DNA of 64,000 nucleotides, taken from Rhinopithecimicrobium faecis (GTDB taxonomy: Bacteria; Bacteroidota; Bacteroidia; Sphingobacteriales; Sphingobacteriaceae). The notes under the pieces were generated by a model. That model had not been told where the DNA came from and made no database searches. It worked only from the letters and a program-made list of their open reading frames with translations. The stretch is from contig JAGKSB010000006.1 of the NCBI GenBank assembly GCA_017942165.1, positions 62,001 to 126,000 of the forward strand, written 5' to 3'. The position numbers were made by a program, and so were the translations under genes. Below are positions 34,080 through 42,716 of this stretch, piece by piece (positions within the stretch are counted from its first letter, which is position 1; every line of letters begins with the position of its first letter).

Positions 34080-35324
34080 CTAATATTTTTCTGCTCGTTC
34101 GTGTTTATGTTTAAACATGAAAGAGAAGAAGAAAGCGATTATTAAGGAGTATGCTGCAAATGAAAGCCATACTTCTTGCCATTGCAGACTTCCATCAGCT
34201 GCGGTAAAGTATTTTTCTATAACAAATCCAGAAACTTGAGATCCGAAGATTGCGCCAAATCCATTGGTCATCATCATAAACATACCCTGTGCTGAAGAGC
34301 GTATTTCCGATGATGTATTTGTTTCCACGAATAGAGAGCCTGAGATATTAAAGAAGTCAAAGGCCATTCCATAAATAATACAAGAGGCAACAATCATCCA
34401 TAATCCTGCACCAGGATCACCGTAAGCTAATAATGCAAAGCGTAGGACCCATGCTAACATAGAAATTAACATGACCTGTTTTATTCCAAATCGTTTTAAG
34501 AAGTATGGAATAGCCAGGATAAATAAAGTTTCTGAAACTTGCGAAATCGACATTATTATGGTCGAGTACTTGACGATAATTGAATCGGCAAACTGCTGTT
34601 GATCGGCAAAAGATGATAAATACGTGTCACCATACATATTTGTTAGCTGTAGGGCGCCTCCTAAGAACATGGAAAAGATGAAAAATAAGGCCATCTTAGA
34701 GTTGGCAAACAGCTTAAATGCTTTTAACCCAAATTGTTCAGCTAAGCTAATTTTTTCAGTTTTCTTATGTGTTGGTGGGCATGGAGGTAGTGTGAAGGAA
34801 TAGATTCCGAGTAAGATTGCTGCGACAGCTGAAAGGTAAAATTGTCCCGCTAACGCTTTATTACCAGATAAATTTGTAATCCACATGGCCGCAATAAATC
34901 CGATAGTTCCCCAAACTCGAATACTCGGAAAAACTTTGACAATGTCATACTTATTGCGTTTTAACACGGTATAGGCGATGGAGTTCGATAATGCGATGGT
35001 AGGCATATAAAAAAACATGGCTAACAAGATTACCCAAAAGAAGGTGTGTGGATCCGTGACCTGTGGTAAATATAAAAAGGTACAACCAAATAGAATATGC
35101 AAGATGCCATATAGGCGTTCAACATTCATCCATTTATCGGCGATGATTCCTGTTAGAGCAGGCATAAATAGGGATGAAATTCCTAGGGTAGAAAAGACAG
35201 CACCAAATTCTGCTCCCGACCACTGTTTATTTTGAAACCAATAAACACCGATGGTAATTAGCCAAGCTCCCCAAACAAAGAACTGTAAGAAGTTCATTAT
35301 GGTAAGCCTCAATTTAATAGACAT
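34080..35324 (-). CDS. NupG-type nucleoside:proton symporter (MFS)
   Basis: This inner-membrane transporter has 414 residues and about 12 predicted helices. The N-terminus LRLTIMNFLQFFVWGAWLITIGVYW and the GIIADKWMNVERLYGILHILFGC segment are characteristic of the nucleoside:H+ symporter family (NupG/XapB). Further blocks are NSIAYTVLKRNKYDIVKVFPSIRVWGTIGFIAAMW and YGMAFDFFNISGSLFVETNT. It imports nucleosides with protons. The gene is alone on the minus strand between terminators and the bifunctional nuclease gene. Confidence 0.92.
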   Translation of the reverse strand: MSIKLRLTIMNFLQFFVWGAWLITIGVYWFQNKQWSGAEFGAVFSTLGISSLFMPALTGIIADKWMNVERLYGILHILFGCTFLYLPQVTDPHTFFWVILLAMFFYMPTIALSNSIAYTVLKRNKYDIVKVFPSIRVWGTIGFIAAMWITNLSGNKALAGQFYLSAVAAILLGIYSFTLPPCPPTHKKTEKISLAEQFGLKAFKLFANSKMALFFIFSMFLGGALQLTNMYGDTYLSSFADQQQFADSIIVKYSTIIMSISQVSETLFILAIPYFLKRFGIKQVMLISMLAWVLRFALLAYGDPGAGLWMIVASCIIYGMAFDFFNISGSLFVETNTSSEIRSSAQGMFMMMTNGFGAIFGSQVSGFVIEKYFTAADGSLQWQEVWLSFAAYSLIIAFFFSFMFKHKHERAEKY

Positions 35325-35370
35325 AGTATATGTAGTATTTGTTAATTTATAGATGATTGCAGATGAAGGA

Positions 35371-36015
35371 CTATTTTCGACGCGCTATTTCGTCGCGTAG
35401 CGATGCCGCAGTTTCGTAGTTTTCCTCTTCTAAGGCTTTACTTAGCTCGGATTCAAGTTGTACATCAGAATAGCTAATCAGTGGATTTTTTGGTGGAGGA
35501 GGTTCCATGCGTATTTGTTCGTCACTCGTCTTTTTCTCACCCTTTTCATTCGACTCAATTGTCACATTTGTGCGGTCTAAATTCTCTAAAAATGCGAATT
35601 CATTGCCTTCAATAATAATTCCTGCTGAAGACATAATGAAATCGTAGGTGTAGATTGGAATCTCAAAGCGTACAGCCAGCGCTACAGCATCGGACGTGCG
35701 CGCATCAATTTCCTTGGTTTGCTGTCCGTCGGTACAAATTAATTTTGCGAAAAATACGCCGTCCACGAGATTATAAATCAGGACTTCAGAAATCTGTAGC
35801 GAGAATGCCTGCGCAAAATTCACAAATAAATCATGCGTTAATGGCCTACTAGGAGTCATTTTCTCGATTTTAATCGCGATAGATTGGGCCTCATTACTAC
35901 CTATGATTATAGGCAGTCTTCGATTTCCATTATTTTCTCCTAACACAAGTGCATAGGCTCCAGACTGTGTTTGGCTGTAGGAAAGACCGACAATATCTAA
36001 CTTGATTTTTTTCAT
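35371..36015 (-). CDS. Bifunctional nuclease-domain protein with C-terminal UVR motif
   Basis: The start at 36015 (MKKIKLDIVGLSY) is chosen over a non-ATG start 24 nt upstream. The 214 residues comprise a DUF151/BFN domain (about 1-135) with LPIIIGSNEAQSIAIKIE, RPLTHDLF and DARTSDAVALAVRFEIPIY. After a Lys/Glu-rich linker comes a UvrB/UvrC-type helical hairpin (LESELSKALEEENYETAASLRDEI, about 182-205). BFN domains have reported DNase and RNase activity in plants; the bacterial role is unclear. The UVR motif suggests a protein or nucleic-acid partner. Confidence 0.88.
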   Translation of the reverse strand: MKKIKLDIVGLSYSQTQSGAYALVLGENNGNRRLPIIIGSNEAQSIAIKIEKMTPSRPLTHDLFVNFAQAFSLQISEVLIYNLVDGVFFAKLICTDGQQTKEIDARTSDAVALAVRFEIPIYTYDFIMSSAGIIIEGNEFAFLENLDRTNVTIESNEKGEKKTSDEQIRMEPPPPKNPLISYSDVQLESELSKALEEENYETAASLRDEIARRK

Positions 36016-36064
36016 TTTTATGCTCTTACGCTTGTACAAATATCGAAATATTCAAAGCAAAAAA

Positions 36065-36104
36065 AAAACTACCGCCTCATTTTTTTAATAAGTCCGGTAG
36101 TTTT
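36065..36104 (-). terminator. Terminator after etfA
   Basis: AAAACTACCG (36065-36074) and CGGTAGTTTT (36095-36104) form a 10-bp stem. On the minus strand it ends in a long T run directly downstream of etfA. Confidence 0.8.
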
Positions 36105-36121
36105 CTGTAAATTTTAGGTGT

Positions 36122-37096
36122 TTATTGCCCTTTATAGGCTTTTAAAGCGGTTATTAACTGCGGTACAATCTCAAAGGCATCTCCTACAATTCCGTAATCT
36201 GCGACCTTAAAGAAGGGTGCTTCGGGATCTTTATTGATGACAACAATGGTTTTTGAGGAGCTGACACCTGCTAAATGTTGAATCGCTCCAGATATACCAA
36301 TAGCAATATATAGGTTAGGGCTTACAACAATTCCTGTTTGACCTACGTGTTCCGAGTGAGGTCTCCAGTCGGCGTCGGATACAGGCTTAGAGCATGCTGT
36401 AGCCGCTCCCAGTACATCGGCTAGCTCTTCAATCATACCCCAATTTTCGGGCCCTTTAAGACCTCTTCCTGCAGAGACGACAATCTCTGCCTCGGGCAGG
36501 GAAACCTTATCTGTAGCGCGTACAACCTCTTTAATAAGCACTCCTAAATCTGCTGCTGGAATCTGACTTTCATAAGTCTCAAGCTGTGCGGAGACTTCAT
36601 TTTCCTGAACTTCAAAGGCATTGGGGTTCAAAGAAATTACTTTGATAGGTGCCTGTAGGCTAAGTTTAGCAAATGCTTTAGCGGAGAAAGCTGATTTTGT
36701 TAAAGTCCAATTATCGCCTTGAATTTCAGGTAGTGAAATAGCGCCATCCGCGAGTGCTGCATCTAATTTTGTAGCCACACGGGGAGCTAATCCTTTTCCG
36801 GAAAATGAATTACTCAGGATGATCACTTGTGCCCCTTGCTGCTTCGCAACATCGGCTATAATGTGCGCATATGCGCGATTGATAAAGTTTGACAACTGAT
36901 TGCTATCGGCAGAAATAATTTTTTCAGCCCCATATTTCTGTAGCTTGGTAAGCTCCTCTGCTGCAACATGACCTATAGAGAGCGCTGTAACGGTGTTATT
37001 TGTAAGCGCCGCTATAGCTTTCGCATAAGAAACAACCTCAAAAGCTGATTTCTTAAACTTACCGTCTGTATTTTCTACATATACTAATAATGACAT
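36122..37096 (-). CDS. etfA: Electron transfer flavoprotein subunit alpha
   Basis: The alpha subunit of ETF takes electrons from acyl-CoA dehydrogenases. The 324 residues have the N-terminal alpha/beta domain and the FAD-binding C-terminal domain, with signature blocks VVSAGRGLKGPENWGMIEELADVLG, SKPVSDADWRPHSEHVGQTG, YIAIGISGAIQHLAG and VVINKDPEAPFFKVADYGIVGD (about 280-301). It follows etfB by 16 nt in a two-gene minus-strand operon. No dehydrogenase partner is adjacent. Confidence 0.96.
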   Translation of the reverse strand: MSLLVYVENTDGKFKKSAFEVVSYAKAIAALTNNTVTALSIGHVAAEELTKLQKYGAEKIISADSNQLSNFINRAYAHIIADVAKQQGAQVIILSNSFSGKGLAPRVATKLDAALADGAISLPEIQGDNWTLTKSAFSAKAFAKLSLQAPIKVISLNPNAFEVQENEVSAQLETYESQIPAADLGVLIKEVVRATDKVSLPEAEIVVSAGRGLKGPENWGMIEELADVLGAATACSKPVSDADWRPHSEHVGQTGIVVSPNLYIAIGISGAIQHLAGVSSSKTIVVINKDPEAPFFKVADYGIVGDAFEIVPQLITALKAYKGQ

Positions 37097-37112
37097 ACGA
37101 ATCTGATTTAGG

Positions 37113-37850
37113 TTAAATAACTTTTGCTTGGGTGTGTAATAAATCCACTAACTGGGAGACATTTCCTGGGTCTACTAAAGTGACTTTACCCCTTGGTGCA
37201 GGTGTTTCATAAGCGATAATTTCTGATAAGCTGCTGATCTCCTCCGCCGCAAGGACTGTAAGTGGCTTTGTGCGCGCACTCATAATCCCACGCATATTAG
37301 GGATTTTTGCAATAGCTACGCCTTCTGCTGTACCAATCACTGCAGGAGTAGGGAGGCTTAACACCTCTTTGCCACCTTCTATTTCTCGTTCTACCGTCAA
37401 GGTGTTATCCGTTAAGTCTATCTTTTTAGCGATAGAAATGGATGGTAAAGCTAATAGCTCACCAAGAATTGCAGCTACTTGAGCACCATTATAATCAATC
37501 GATTCTCTTCCTGTAAGTATTAAATCATACCCCTGATCTTTGGCATAATGGGCAATTTGCTTAGCGACAAAGCGAGCGTCCTTTGGCGCAGCATCAATAC
37601 GTACGGCATCATCTGCTCCGGCAGCTAACGCTTTTCGGATTGTCGGGTCAATGCTTGCTTCACCGACAGAAATTACCGTCACCGTACCTTTGCCACCCTC
37701 TGCGAGGTCTAGCGCACGTGCTAATGCAATCTCATCATACGGATTGATAATATATTGAATTCCAGTTTGGTTAAACGATCGGTTGTCCGCCGAAAACGTA
37801 ATCTTCGAAGTGGTGTCTGGGACATTACTTATACATACTAATATTTTCAT
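37113..37850 (-). CDS. etfB: Electron transfer flavoprotein subunit beta
   Basis: The beta subunit of ETF binds AMP and contacts the dehydrogenase. The 245 residues show MKILVCISNVPDT, the NPYDEIALARALDLAE block, and the ETF beta signature near 115-165 (LILTGRESIDYNGAQVAAILGELLALPSIS). It is the first gene of etfBA and probably expressed from the element at 37868-37875. Confidence 0.96.
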   Translation of the reverse strand: MKILVCISNVPDTTSKITFSADNRSFNQTGIQYIINPYDEIALARALDLAEGGKGTVTVISVGEASIDPTIRKALAAGADDAVRIDAAPKDARFVAKQIAHYAKDQGYDLILTGRESIDYNGAQVAAILGELLALPSISIAKKIDLTDNTLTVEREIEGGKEVLSLPTPAVIGTAEGVAIAKIPNMRGIMSARTKPLTVLAAEEISSLSEIIAYETPAPRGKVTLVDPGNVSQLVDLLHTQAKVI

Positions 37851-38199
37851 ATCATAACGGGTTTACACAAACCTAATATTTATTTTCCATTTTAAAAAGC
37901 CTATTTGTCAGCTGATTATCAGTGAAATACCAATCCTTGGTTTTGTGAAAATGATAATTATAATGGCTATTTTTAATAATATTTTGGCATTTTACAGTTA
38001 ATATTTCTTTATTATTAATAAAATATCAATTTCCTTACTGATATAGACCTTTTCAATAGGGATATTTATACGTCAGTAAATTGTCATAATTTCTATGCTA
38101 GCATAGTAAATTTTAGGTAACCCCTTCTTTTTATCTTCATGAGAATAGTCGTAACTTCTTCTTGAGAATAGTCGTAACTTCGCCGATAATTTAGAGATT
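37851..38199. promoter_or_regulatory. Divergent intergenic region etfB / TPR gene
   Basis: This gap of 349 bp is AT-rich. On the minus strand TAGGTTTG (37868-37875) fits the TAnnTTTG box for etfBA, 17 nt from its start. Near the plus-strand gene, GAGAATAGTCGTAACTTC occurs twice (38141-38158 and 38164-38181, period 23), 18 nt before the start codon. No RNA gene or coding frame was recognised in between. Confidence 0.55.
38141..38181. repeat. Tandem duplication with 18-bp exact repeat, period 23
   Basis: GAGAATAGTCGTAACTTC is present at 38141-38158 and 38164-38181, separated by TTCTT, directly upstream of the TPR gene. Confidence 0.9.
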
Positions 38200-38541
38200 A
38201 TGCAAACGAGATTAGAACAACTACAGGCTTTTATAGCTGAATCACCAAATGATTCATTTTTAAAATATGCATTGGCTACGGAGTACTTGAAGTTAGGTGA
38301 GCAGGAAGTTGCCCTAAAAGGATTCCAGCAATTAGTTCAAGAGGATCCAACGTATGTGGGCACCTATTATCATCTTGGAAAATTATTAGTCAGTCTTTCA
38401 CGTGTGGAAGAAGCAATTCAAGTTTATAAAGCGGGAATGGTAATAGCCCAGAATAAGCGTAATATGCATGCTTATGGGGAATTGAAAGCTGCGCTTCTAT
38501 TGCTTACAGAGGAAGATGATAGCGATGAAGATGATTATTAA
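38200..38541 (+). CDS. Small tetratricopeptide-repeat protein
   Basis: The 113 residues have two to three TPR units: FLKYALATEYLKLGEQEVALKGFQQLVQEDPTY (about 20-52) and VGTYYHLGKLLVSLSRVEEAIQVYKAGMVIAQ (about 53-84). There is no signal peptide, and the tail is very acidic (EEDDSDEDDY). TPRs mediate protein-protein contacts; the partner is unknown. The NlpE-like lipoprotein gene follows after 45 nt and may be cotranscribed. Confidence 0.85.
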   Translation: MQTRLEQLQAFIAESPNDSFLKYALATEYLKLGEQEVALKGFQQLVQEDPTYVGTYYHLGKLLVSLSRVEEAIQVYKAGMVIAQNKRNMHAYGELKAALLLLTEEDDSDEDDY

Positions 38542-38586
38542 CGTTGTTTAACACTCTTTAGCGGTAGTTTTGGTATTGCTTTTGTT

Positions 38587-39066
38587 ATGGTAAAGGTATA
38601 TTTAAAGAACGTGCCTAGAAGAAATATCATAGAAACCTTAAGCCTTGCCATAGCAATCACATTGTTTGCCTGGGCCTGTCAATCTGCCGAATCGGAGCAG
38701 CATGCTTCAGATGAAGGTATTATTACCTTGGCTGACACCATCGCAGAAGAAGAAAAAGATTTAGTGATCACGGATTTCGTAGGAGGCTATTTGGGCACTG
38801 TTCCCTGTGCGGACTGTGAAGGGATTCAAACTAAATTAACGCTCGCTGAAGATCACACTTTTGAGCTTTCTGCGGAGTATCTAGGGAAATCTAAGGAGAA
38901 GTATATAAGTAAAGGTACTTGGATTTCAGAAGGACATAAGATTACACTCTCAGATTTGAATTATCACTATAAATTTCGTGCGGGTGAACTGTGGCAGCTG
39001 GATGTTTCTGGCAATGATATTCTGGGAGATGAGGCCTTGAATTATAAGCTTGCAAAACAGGAGTAG
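38587..39066 (+). CDS. NlpE-like lipoprotein
   Basis: The 159 residues carry a signal peptide ending in a probable lipobox (LFAWAC, Cys about 31) and an NlpE N-terminal-like beta domain (about 63-155). Its hallmark is YLGTVPCADCEGIQTKLTLAEDHTFEL, with the CxxC pair. In E. coli, NlpE reports copper or surface-contact stress to the Cpx system. Here only the N-terminal module is present, which is usual in Bacteroidota, and no Cpx genes are near. The N-terminus is long for a lipoprotein, so the start is slightly uncertain. Confidence 0.82.
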   Translation: MVKVYLKNVPRRNIIETLSLAIAITLFAWACQSAESEQHASDEGIITLADTIAEEEKDLVITDFVGGYLGTVPCADCEGIQTKLTLAEDHTFELSAEYLGKSKEKYISKGTWISEGHKITLSDLNYHYKFRAGELWQLDVSGNDILGDEALNYKLAKQE

Positions 39067-39092
39067 CTCTATGCAAGAGATAAAGCATATTA

Positions 39093-39125
39093 AAGCCCCA
39101 AAAAGTTAGTTTCTTTTTGGGGCTT
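39093..39125 (+). terminator. Terminator after the NlpE-like gene
   Basis: AAGCCCCAAAAAG and CTTTTTGGGGCTT form a perfect 13-bp stem around a 7-nt loop. Confidence 0.85.
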
Positions 39126-39184
39126 ATTTATGAGCTTATCGTTTTTTTAGCCTTTGAAAATAGTTTTTCATCGCATCAATAAGG

Positions 39185-40315
39185 TTATTTCGCGCAAATT
39201 TCCTTTAGTTTATTAACCACTAAGTCGATTTCCTCCTTTGTGTTGTATTTAGAGAATGAAAATCTTACTGCTGGACGCTTAGGGTCCGCTTGAATATTGC
39301 GGAGTACATGAGAACCAATATCTGTACCCGAACTACAAGCTGATCCTCCTGAGCATGAAATGCCAGAAATATCCAAATTAAATAATAACATATCAGCCAT
39401 GTCAGTGCATGGAAAAGATACATTCAAAACTGTGTACAGTGATTTTTCAGGTGCAGTAACTCCGTTGAAGGTAACTCCAGGGATCGCTGCAGTAAGTTGC
39501 TCCTGCATATAAGATTTTAACCCTTGGATATAAGCATGATGTGCATCCATATCCTTATAAGCGATCTCCAATGCTTTCGCTAATCCAACGATACCATATA
39601 CATTTTCCGTGCCTCCACGCATATTACGCTCCTGTGCACCGCCATAGATAAAGGGCTTTATTTTATTATTTCCGTTGACATATAAAAATCCAACCCCTTT
39701 TGGGCCATGGAATTTATGCGCAGCTCCTGTAATAAAGTCAATTTTTAATGCCGATAAATCATGGATGTAATGTCCCATTGTCTGCACCGTATCCGAATGT
39801 AAGATAGCGTTATACTTTTGACATATTTCCGAAACACGCGCTAAGTCGGTGATATTACCGATCTCATTATTAGCATGCATTAGGGAAACAAAAGTACGTG
39901 GGTTACTTGCTAATAAAGTCTCTAAATGAGCTAAATCAACAGTGCCATCTGTACTTACTGGTAACAGATCCAGCTGAATCTTTCCATCTTTCTCAAGCTC
40001 CTCTAAGGTATGTAGTACCGCATGGTGTTCTAAAGGCGATGTAATCGCATGTGTAATTCCGAAATCTATAATAGAACGTACAATTGCCGTATTATCGGCT
40101 TCAGTACCTCCCGAAGTGAAAAATATTTCTGACGGTGATACATTTAATAATTGGGCAATCTGTTTACGCGCACGTTCAATAATAGTACGTGCTTGACGAC
40201 CATGTGTGTGTATGGACGAAGGATTTCCGAAATTCGTGTGCATGGTTTCCACCATGACTTGGATGACTTCTGGATCTAAAGCTGTAGTAGCAGCATTGTC
40301 AAAATATACTTGCAT
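39185..40315 (-). CDS. Cysteine desulfurase (NifS/IscS family)
   Basis: This PLP enzyme releases sulfur from cysteine for Fe-S clusters or thio-tRNAs. It has 376 residues: YFDNAATTALDPEV at the start, the PLP-binding Lys in GAAHKFHGPKGVGFLY (about 200-215), GGAQERNMRGGTENV, and the catalytic Cys in ISCSGGSACSSG (about 319-330). A minus-strand TAACTTTG box (40320-40327) ends four bases from the ATG, so the gene may have its own leaderless transcript besides read-through from lnt 31 nt upstream. IscS-type versus NifS-type cannot be decided by eye. Confidence 0.93.
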   Translation of the reverse strand: MQVYFDNAATTALDPEVIQVMVETMHTNFGNPSSIHTHGRQARTIIERARKQIAQLLNVSPSEIFFTSGGTEADNTAIVRSIIDFGITHAITSPLEHHAVLHTLEELEKDGKIQLDLLPVSTDGTVDLAHLETLLASNPRTFVSLMHANNEIGNITDLARVSEICQKYNAILHSDTVQTMGHYIHDLSALKIDFITGAAHKFHGPKGVGFLYVNGNNKIKPFIYGGAQERNMRGGTENVYGIVGLAKALEIAYKDMDAHHAYIQGLKSYMQEQLTAAIPGVTFNGVTAPEKSLYTVLNVSFPCTDMADMLLFNLDISGISCSGGSACSSGTDIGSHVLRNIQADPKRPAVRFSFSKYNTKEEIDLVVNKLKEICAK

Positions 40316-40346
40316 AAGACAAAGTTAAGGAAATGCACTTAATAGT

Positions 40347-41972
40347 TTATACTTTTTTAATATCCGGCTTTTGCGTGTCGGTATTACGTTTTAAAAGTAG
40401 CGATAGTAGCGTTATAAAAGCAATAAATAAACCCGCGAAGGCTGTGATATCACCAACCTTTGTGTAAGGAGTGATATGCTCATTAAGATTAATCTCTTGC
40501 GCCAATGCGGCTTCATTCCACCAGGTTGTCTGTTGGATGATATCCCCGCGTTGGTTAATCGTTGCCGATATTCCCGTATTGGCAGATCGCGCTACCCAAC
40601 GGCGTGTTTCTATGGCACGTAGACGCGCATATTGAAGGTGTTGATCTTTGCCGGAGGTATTTCCCCACCAGCCATCATTTGTTATAATAGCGATAAACTG
40701 AGCTCCTTGGGCGACATAATCTGCCACATAATTACCCCAAATTGATTCATAACAAATAACGGGCGCAGCGCCAATTCCTGACCGCGCATAGAATACCGAT
40801 GGCTCTGACTGCTTGCCATAACCTCCCGTGGTGCCACCAAATGCTTTAAATAATGGGGCGATAAAACTTAATGCGGAGCCAAAAGGTGTTTGTTCTACAC
40901 CGGGTACAAGTTTGGACTTATGGTAAAATTGTAGAATAGAGGAGTCATCAATTAGCACTGCAGCATTAAATGCATCTACATAGCGGCCTTCTATAGGTCG
41001 CGCGGTGGGCGTTTCCTGGTCTTTGTAAAAGCGTACAGACTCAATTCCTGAAAGAACATTCCCATTTTTATAGTCCTCTAAGAATGTTAACACCTGCTTA
41101 TAGCTATCGGCATCGCGGTATACTTCTTCGTCAATGTAGGAGCTACTAGAAATTGCGGTCTCTGGCCAAATAAAAAATTCCGTATTAGACTTAGCTACAG
41201 ACTTTGAAAGCCTCATTAATGTCTGCAATTGCTCATTAGGTGAGATACCTCCAAATTTCCCATAAGGATCAATATTCGGCTGTACGACCACAATCTGTGC
41301 CGGGTTTACCGCTTCTTCGTAGTTGGTATATCTTAATATGGAATAACCTATTGGGAGTATAACCCAAGAAATTGTGACAATCTTTAACCAAAGCTTCGCA
41401 GATTTTCTATGGGTGTACCAGTAGAAGAGGAGGAAATTAATCGTTAATATCCAAAAGGAACCCCCATAGACACCGGTATATTCATACCACTGAATAAGTT
41501 GATGGAAATTGGCAAATCCATTTCCTAGGGTCATCCAAGGGAATGCTAAATCCCATGATTGATGTAGGTATTCGTAGGTAATCCAAAATCCCGTCAACCC
41601 TAATAAGGACCATGCGAGGGAGTATTTTTTTCGTAGCTGGTAATAAAGTCTAAATGCTAAAGCCATTAAGGAGGCGCCAAGACAAAAGGGAATTAAGCTT
41701 ATTAAAAAGGCGATATACCAAGGCATAATTGAAGCAATGGAATTATATACCCAATAGATGGAGGCTGTATTCCAAATCAAGGCCGTAACTCCTGCTGTTA
41801 GATAGACTTTTCGGCCTTTTTTTTCCAGCTTATTATCGTTAATTATACGCTCAATTGCAAGTAACAAGGGGATAAAAGCAATAAATAGGAGTGGACTAGA
41901 GTATGGAATCGGAGGCCATGCTAGCCACAGTAAAAAGGCACTTAAAAGTGCCAGTAAATAGTTATTTTTCAC
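40347..41972 (-). CDS. lnt: Apolipoprotein N-acyltransferase
   Basis: Lnt adds the third acyl chain to lipoproteins in the inner membrane. The 541 residues have about seven N-terminal membrane helices (to about 205), a nitrilase-like periplasmic domain and a last helix (about 509-529). The catalytic triad is visible: Glu in FIWPETAIS (about 270), Lys in FYHKSKLVPGVEQTPFG (about 342) and Cys in APVICYESIWG (about 397). A lipid-anchored proteome is evident in the window (OmpH-like, NlpC, NlpE-like and SusD proteins). Confidence 0.94.
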   Translation of the reverse strand: MKNNYLLALLSAFLLWLAWPPIPYSSPLLFIAFIPLLLAIERIINDNKLEKKGRKVYLTAGVTALIWNTASIYWVYNSIASIMPWYIAFLISLIPFCLGASLMALAFRLYYQLRKKYSLAWSLLGLTGFWITYEYLHQSWDLAFPWMTLGNGFANFHQLIQWYEYTGVYGGSFWILTINFLLFYWYTHRKSAKLWLKIVTISWVILPIGYSILRYTNYEEAVNPAQIVVVQPNIDPYGKFGGISPNEQLQTLMRLSKSVAKSNTEFFIWPETAISSSSYIDEEVYRDADSYKQVLTFLEDYKNGNVLSGIESVRFYKDQETPTARPIEGRYVDAFNAAVLIDDSSILQFYHKSKLVPGVEQTPFGSALSFIAPLFKAFGGTTGGYGKQSEPSVFYARSGIGAAPVICYESIWGNYVADYVAQGAQFIAIITNDGWWGNTSGKDQHLQYARLRAIETRRWVARSANTGISATINQRGDIIQQTTWWNEAALAQEINLNEHITPYTKVGDITAFAGLFIAFITLLSLLLKRNTDTQKPDIKKV

Positions 41973-41974
41973 GT

Positions 41975-42634
41975 TTATATTTGTGATAGGAGTTCAGACT
42001 TTTTAGTTTCATATTCCGCTTGCGTAATCAGTTGCTTATCATACAGACGTTTCAATTTCTGTAAACGCAGCGTCAATTCATCCTCTTCTTCAGGAAGGGA
42101 GTTTTGGGGCTGTTCTTGGAAAATGGTTTCCGGCGCGTTTTCTACCTGCTCTTCTTGGGGGATTTCAAGCTTGGAATCATCACTAAGAACAGGCTCGTAA
42201 ATAGCTTCCTCAATGAATGTATCTGTAGGCTCGAGGGTGGGTGATGGTCCATTTTTAGCCTGCTCTAAGGAATCTTTAATGAGCTGATATAATTTCCTTG
42301 CCTGCGTTTTTGGGATGTAATCAATACTTAGATTCTCACCTGTATTAGGTATTACAGTAACTTTAGAACCAAATATCTCCTCCTTAAAAGCGATATCTTT
42401 AATCGATTCCCAAGAGAAAATTTCAAAATCTGTAGCCAAGCCTAGTTTAGTGAATTCACATAAGAATATCCGTTTATTACTAACCGTAATGGAATCTGGA
42501 AGAATGGTTACTGCAGGCTTTTTCTGCAGGGCAATATATTGTATATATTCACCTGTAGTAAGCATATCACGTACTTTTGTGAATAATTTTTCTACGACTT
42601 TCGGGTCTTGACCGTCTTTTATAAATTGATCCAT
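41975..42634 (-). CDS. Protein with PH-like and SHOCT domains
   Basis: The start is the ATG at 42634 (219 residues). The first part (about 8-115) looks like a bacterial PH domain: EYIQYIALQKKPAVTILPDSITVSNKRIFLCEF, then KDIAFKEEIFGSKVTVIPNTGENLSIDYIPKTQA. The middle is acidic and disordered. Residues about 188-219 (LTLRLQKLKRLYDKQLITQAEYETKKSELLSQI) are a SHOCT motif, a short C-terminal oligomerisation element. There is no signal peptide or membrane helix. It is cotranscribed with lnt (2-nt gap), and its function is unknown. Confidence 0.82.
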   Translation of the reverse strand: MDQFIKDGQDPKVVEKLFTKVRDMLTTGEYIQYIALQKKPAVTILPDSITVSNKRIFLCEFTKLGLATDFEIFSWESIKDIAFKEEIFGSKVTVIPNTGENLSIDYIPKTQARKLYQLIKDSLEQAKNGPSPTLEPTDTFIEEAIYEPVLSDDSKLEIPQEEQVENAPETIFQEQPQNSLPEEEDELTLRLQKLKRLYDKQLITQAEYETKKSELLSQI

Positions 42635-42673
42635 AGTTATTGATATCAAGAAGATACAAAAATTAATCGTTAA

Positions 42674-42716
42674 CTAGCTTAAGCCAGCAACGTTAGCTAG
42701 CTTAAGCCAGCAACGC
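42674..42716. repeat. Tandem 23-bp duplication copying the rsmI 3' end
   Basis: CTAGCTTAAGCCAGCAACG occurs at 42674-42692 and 42697-42715 (period 23). The second copy encodes the last residues and stop of the minus-strand rsmI (…VAGLS-stop). The first lies outside the gene. Confidence 0.9.
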
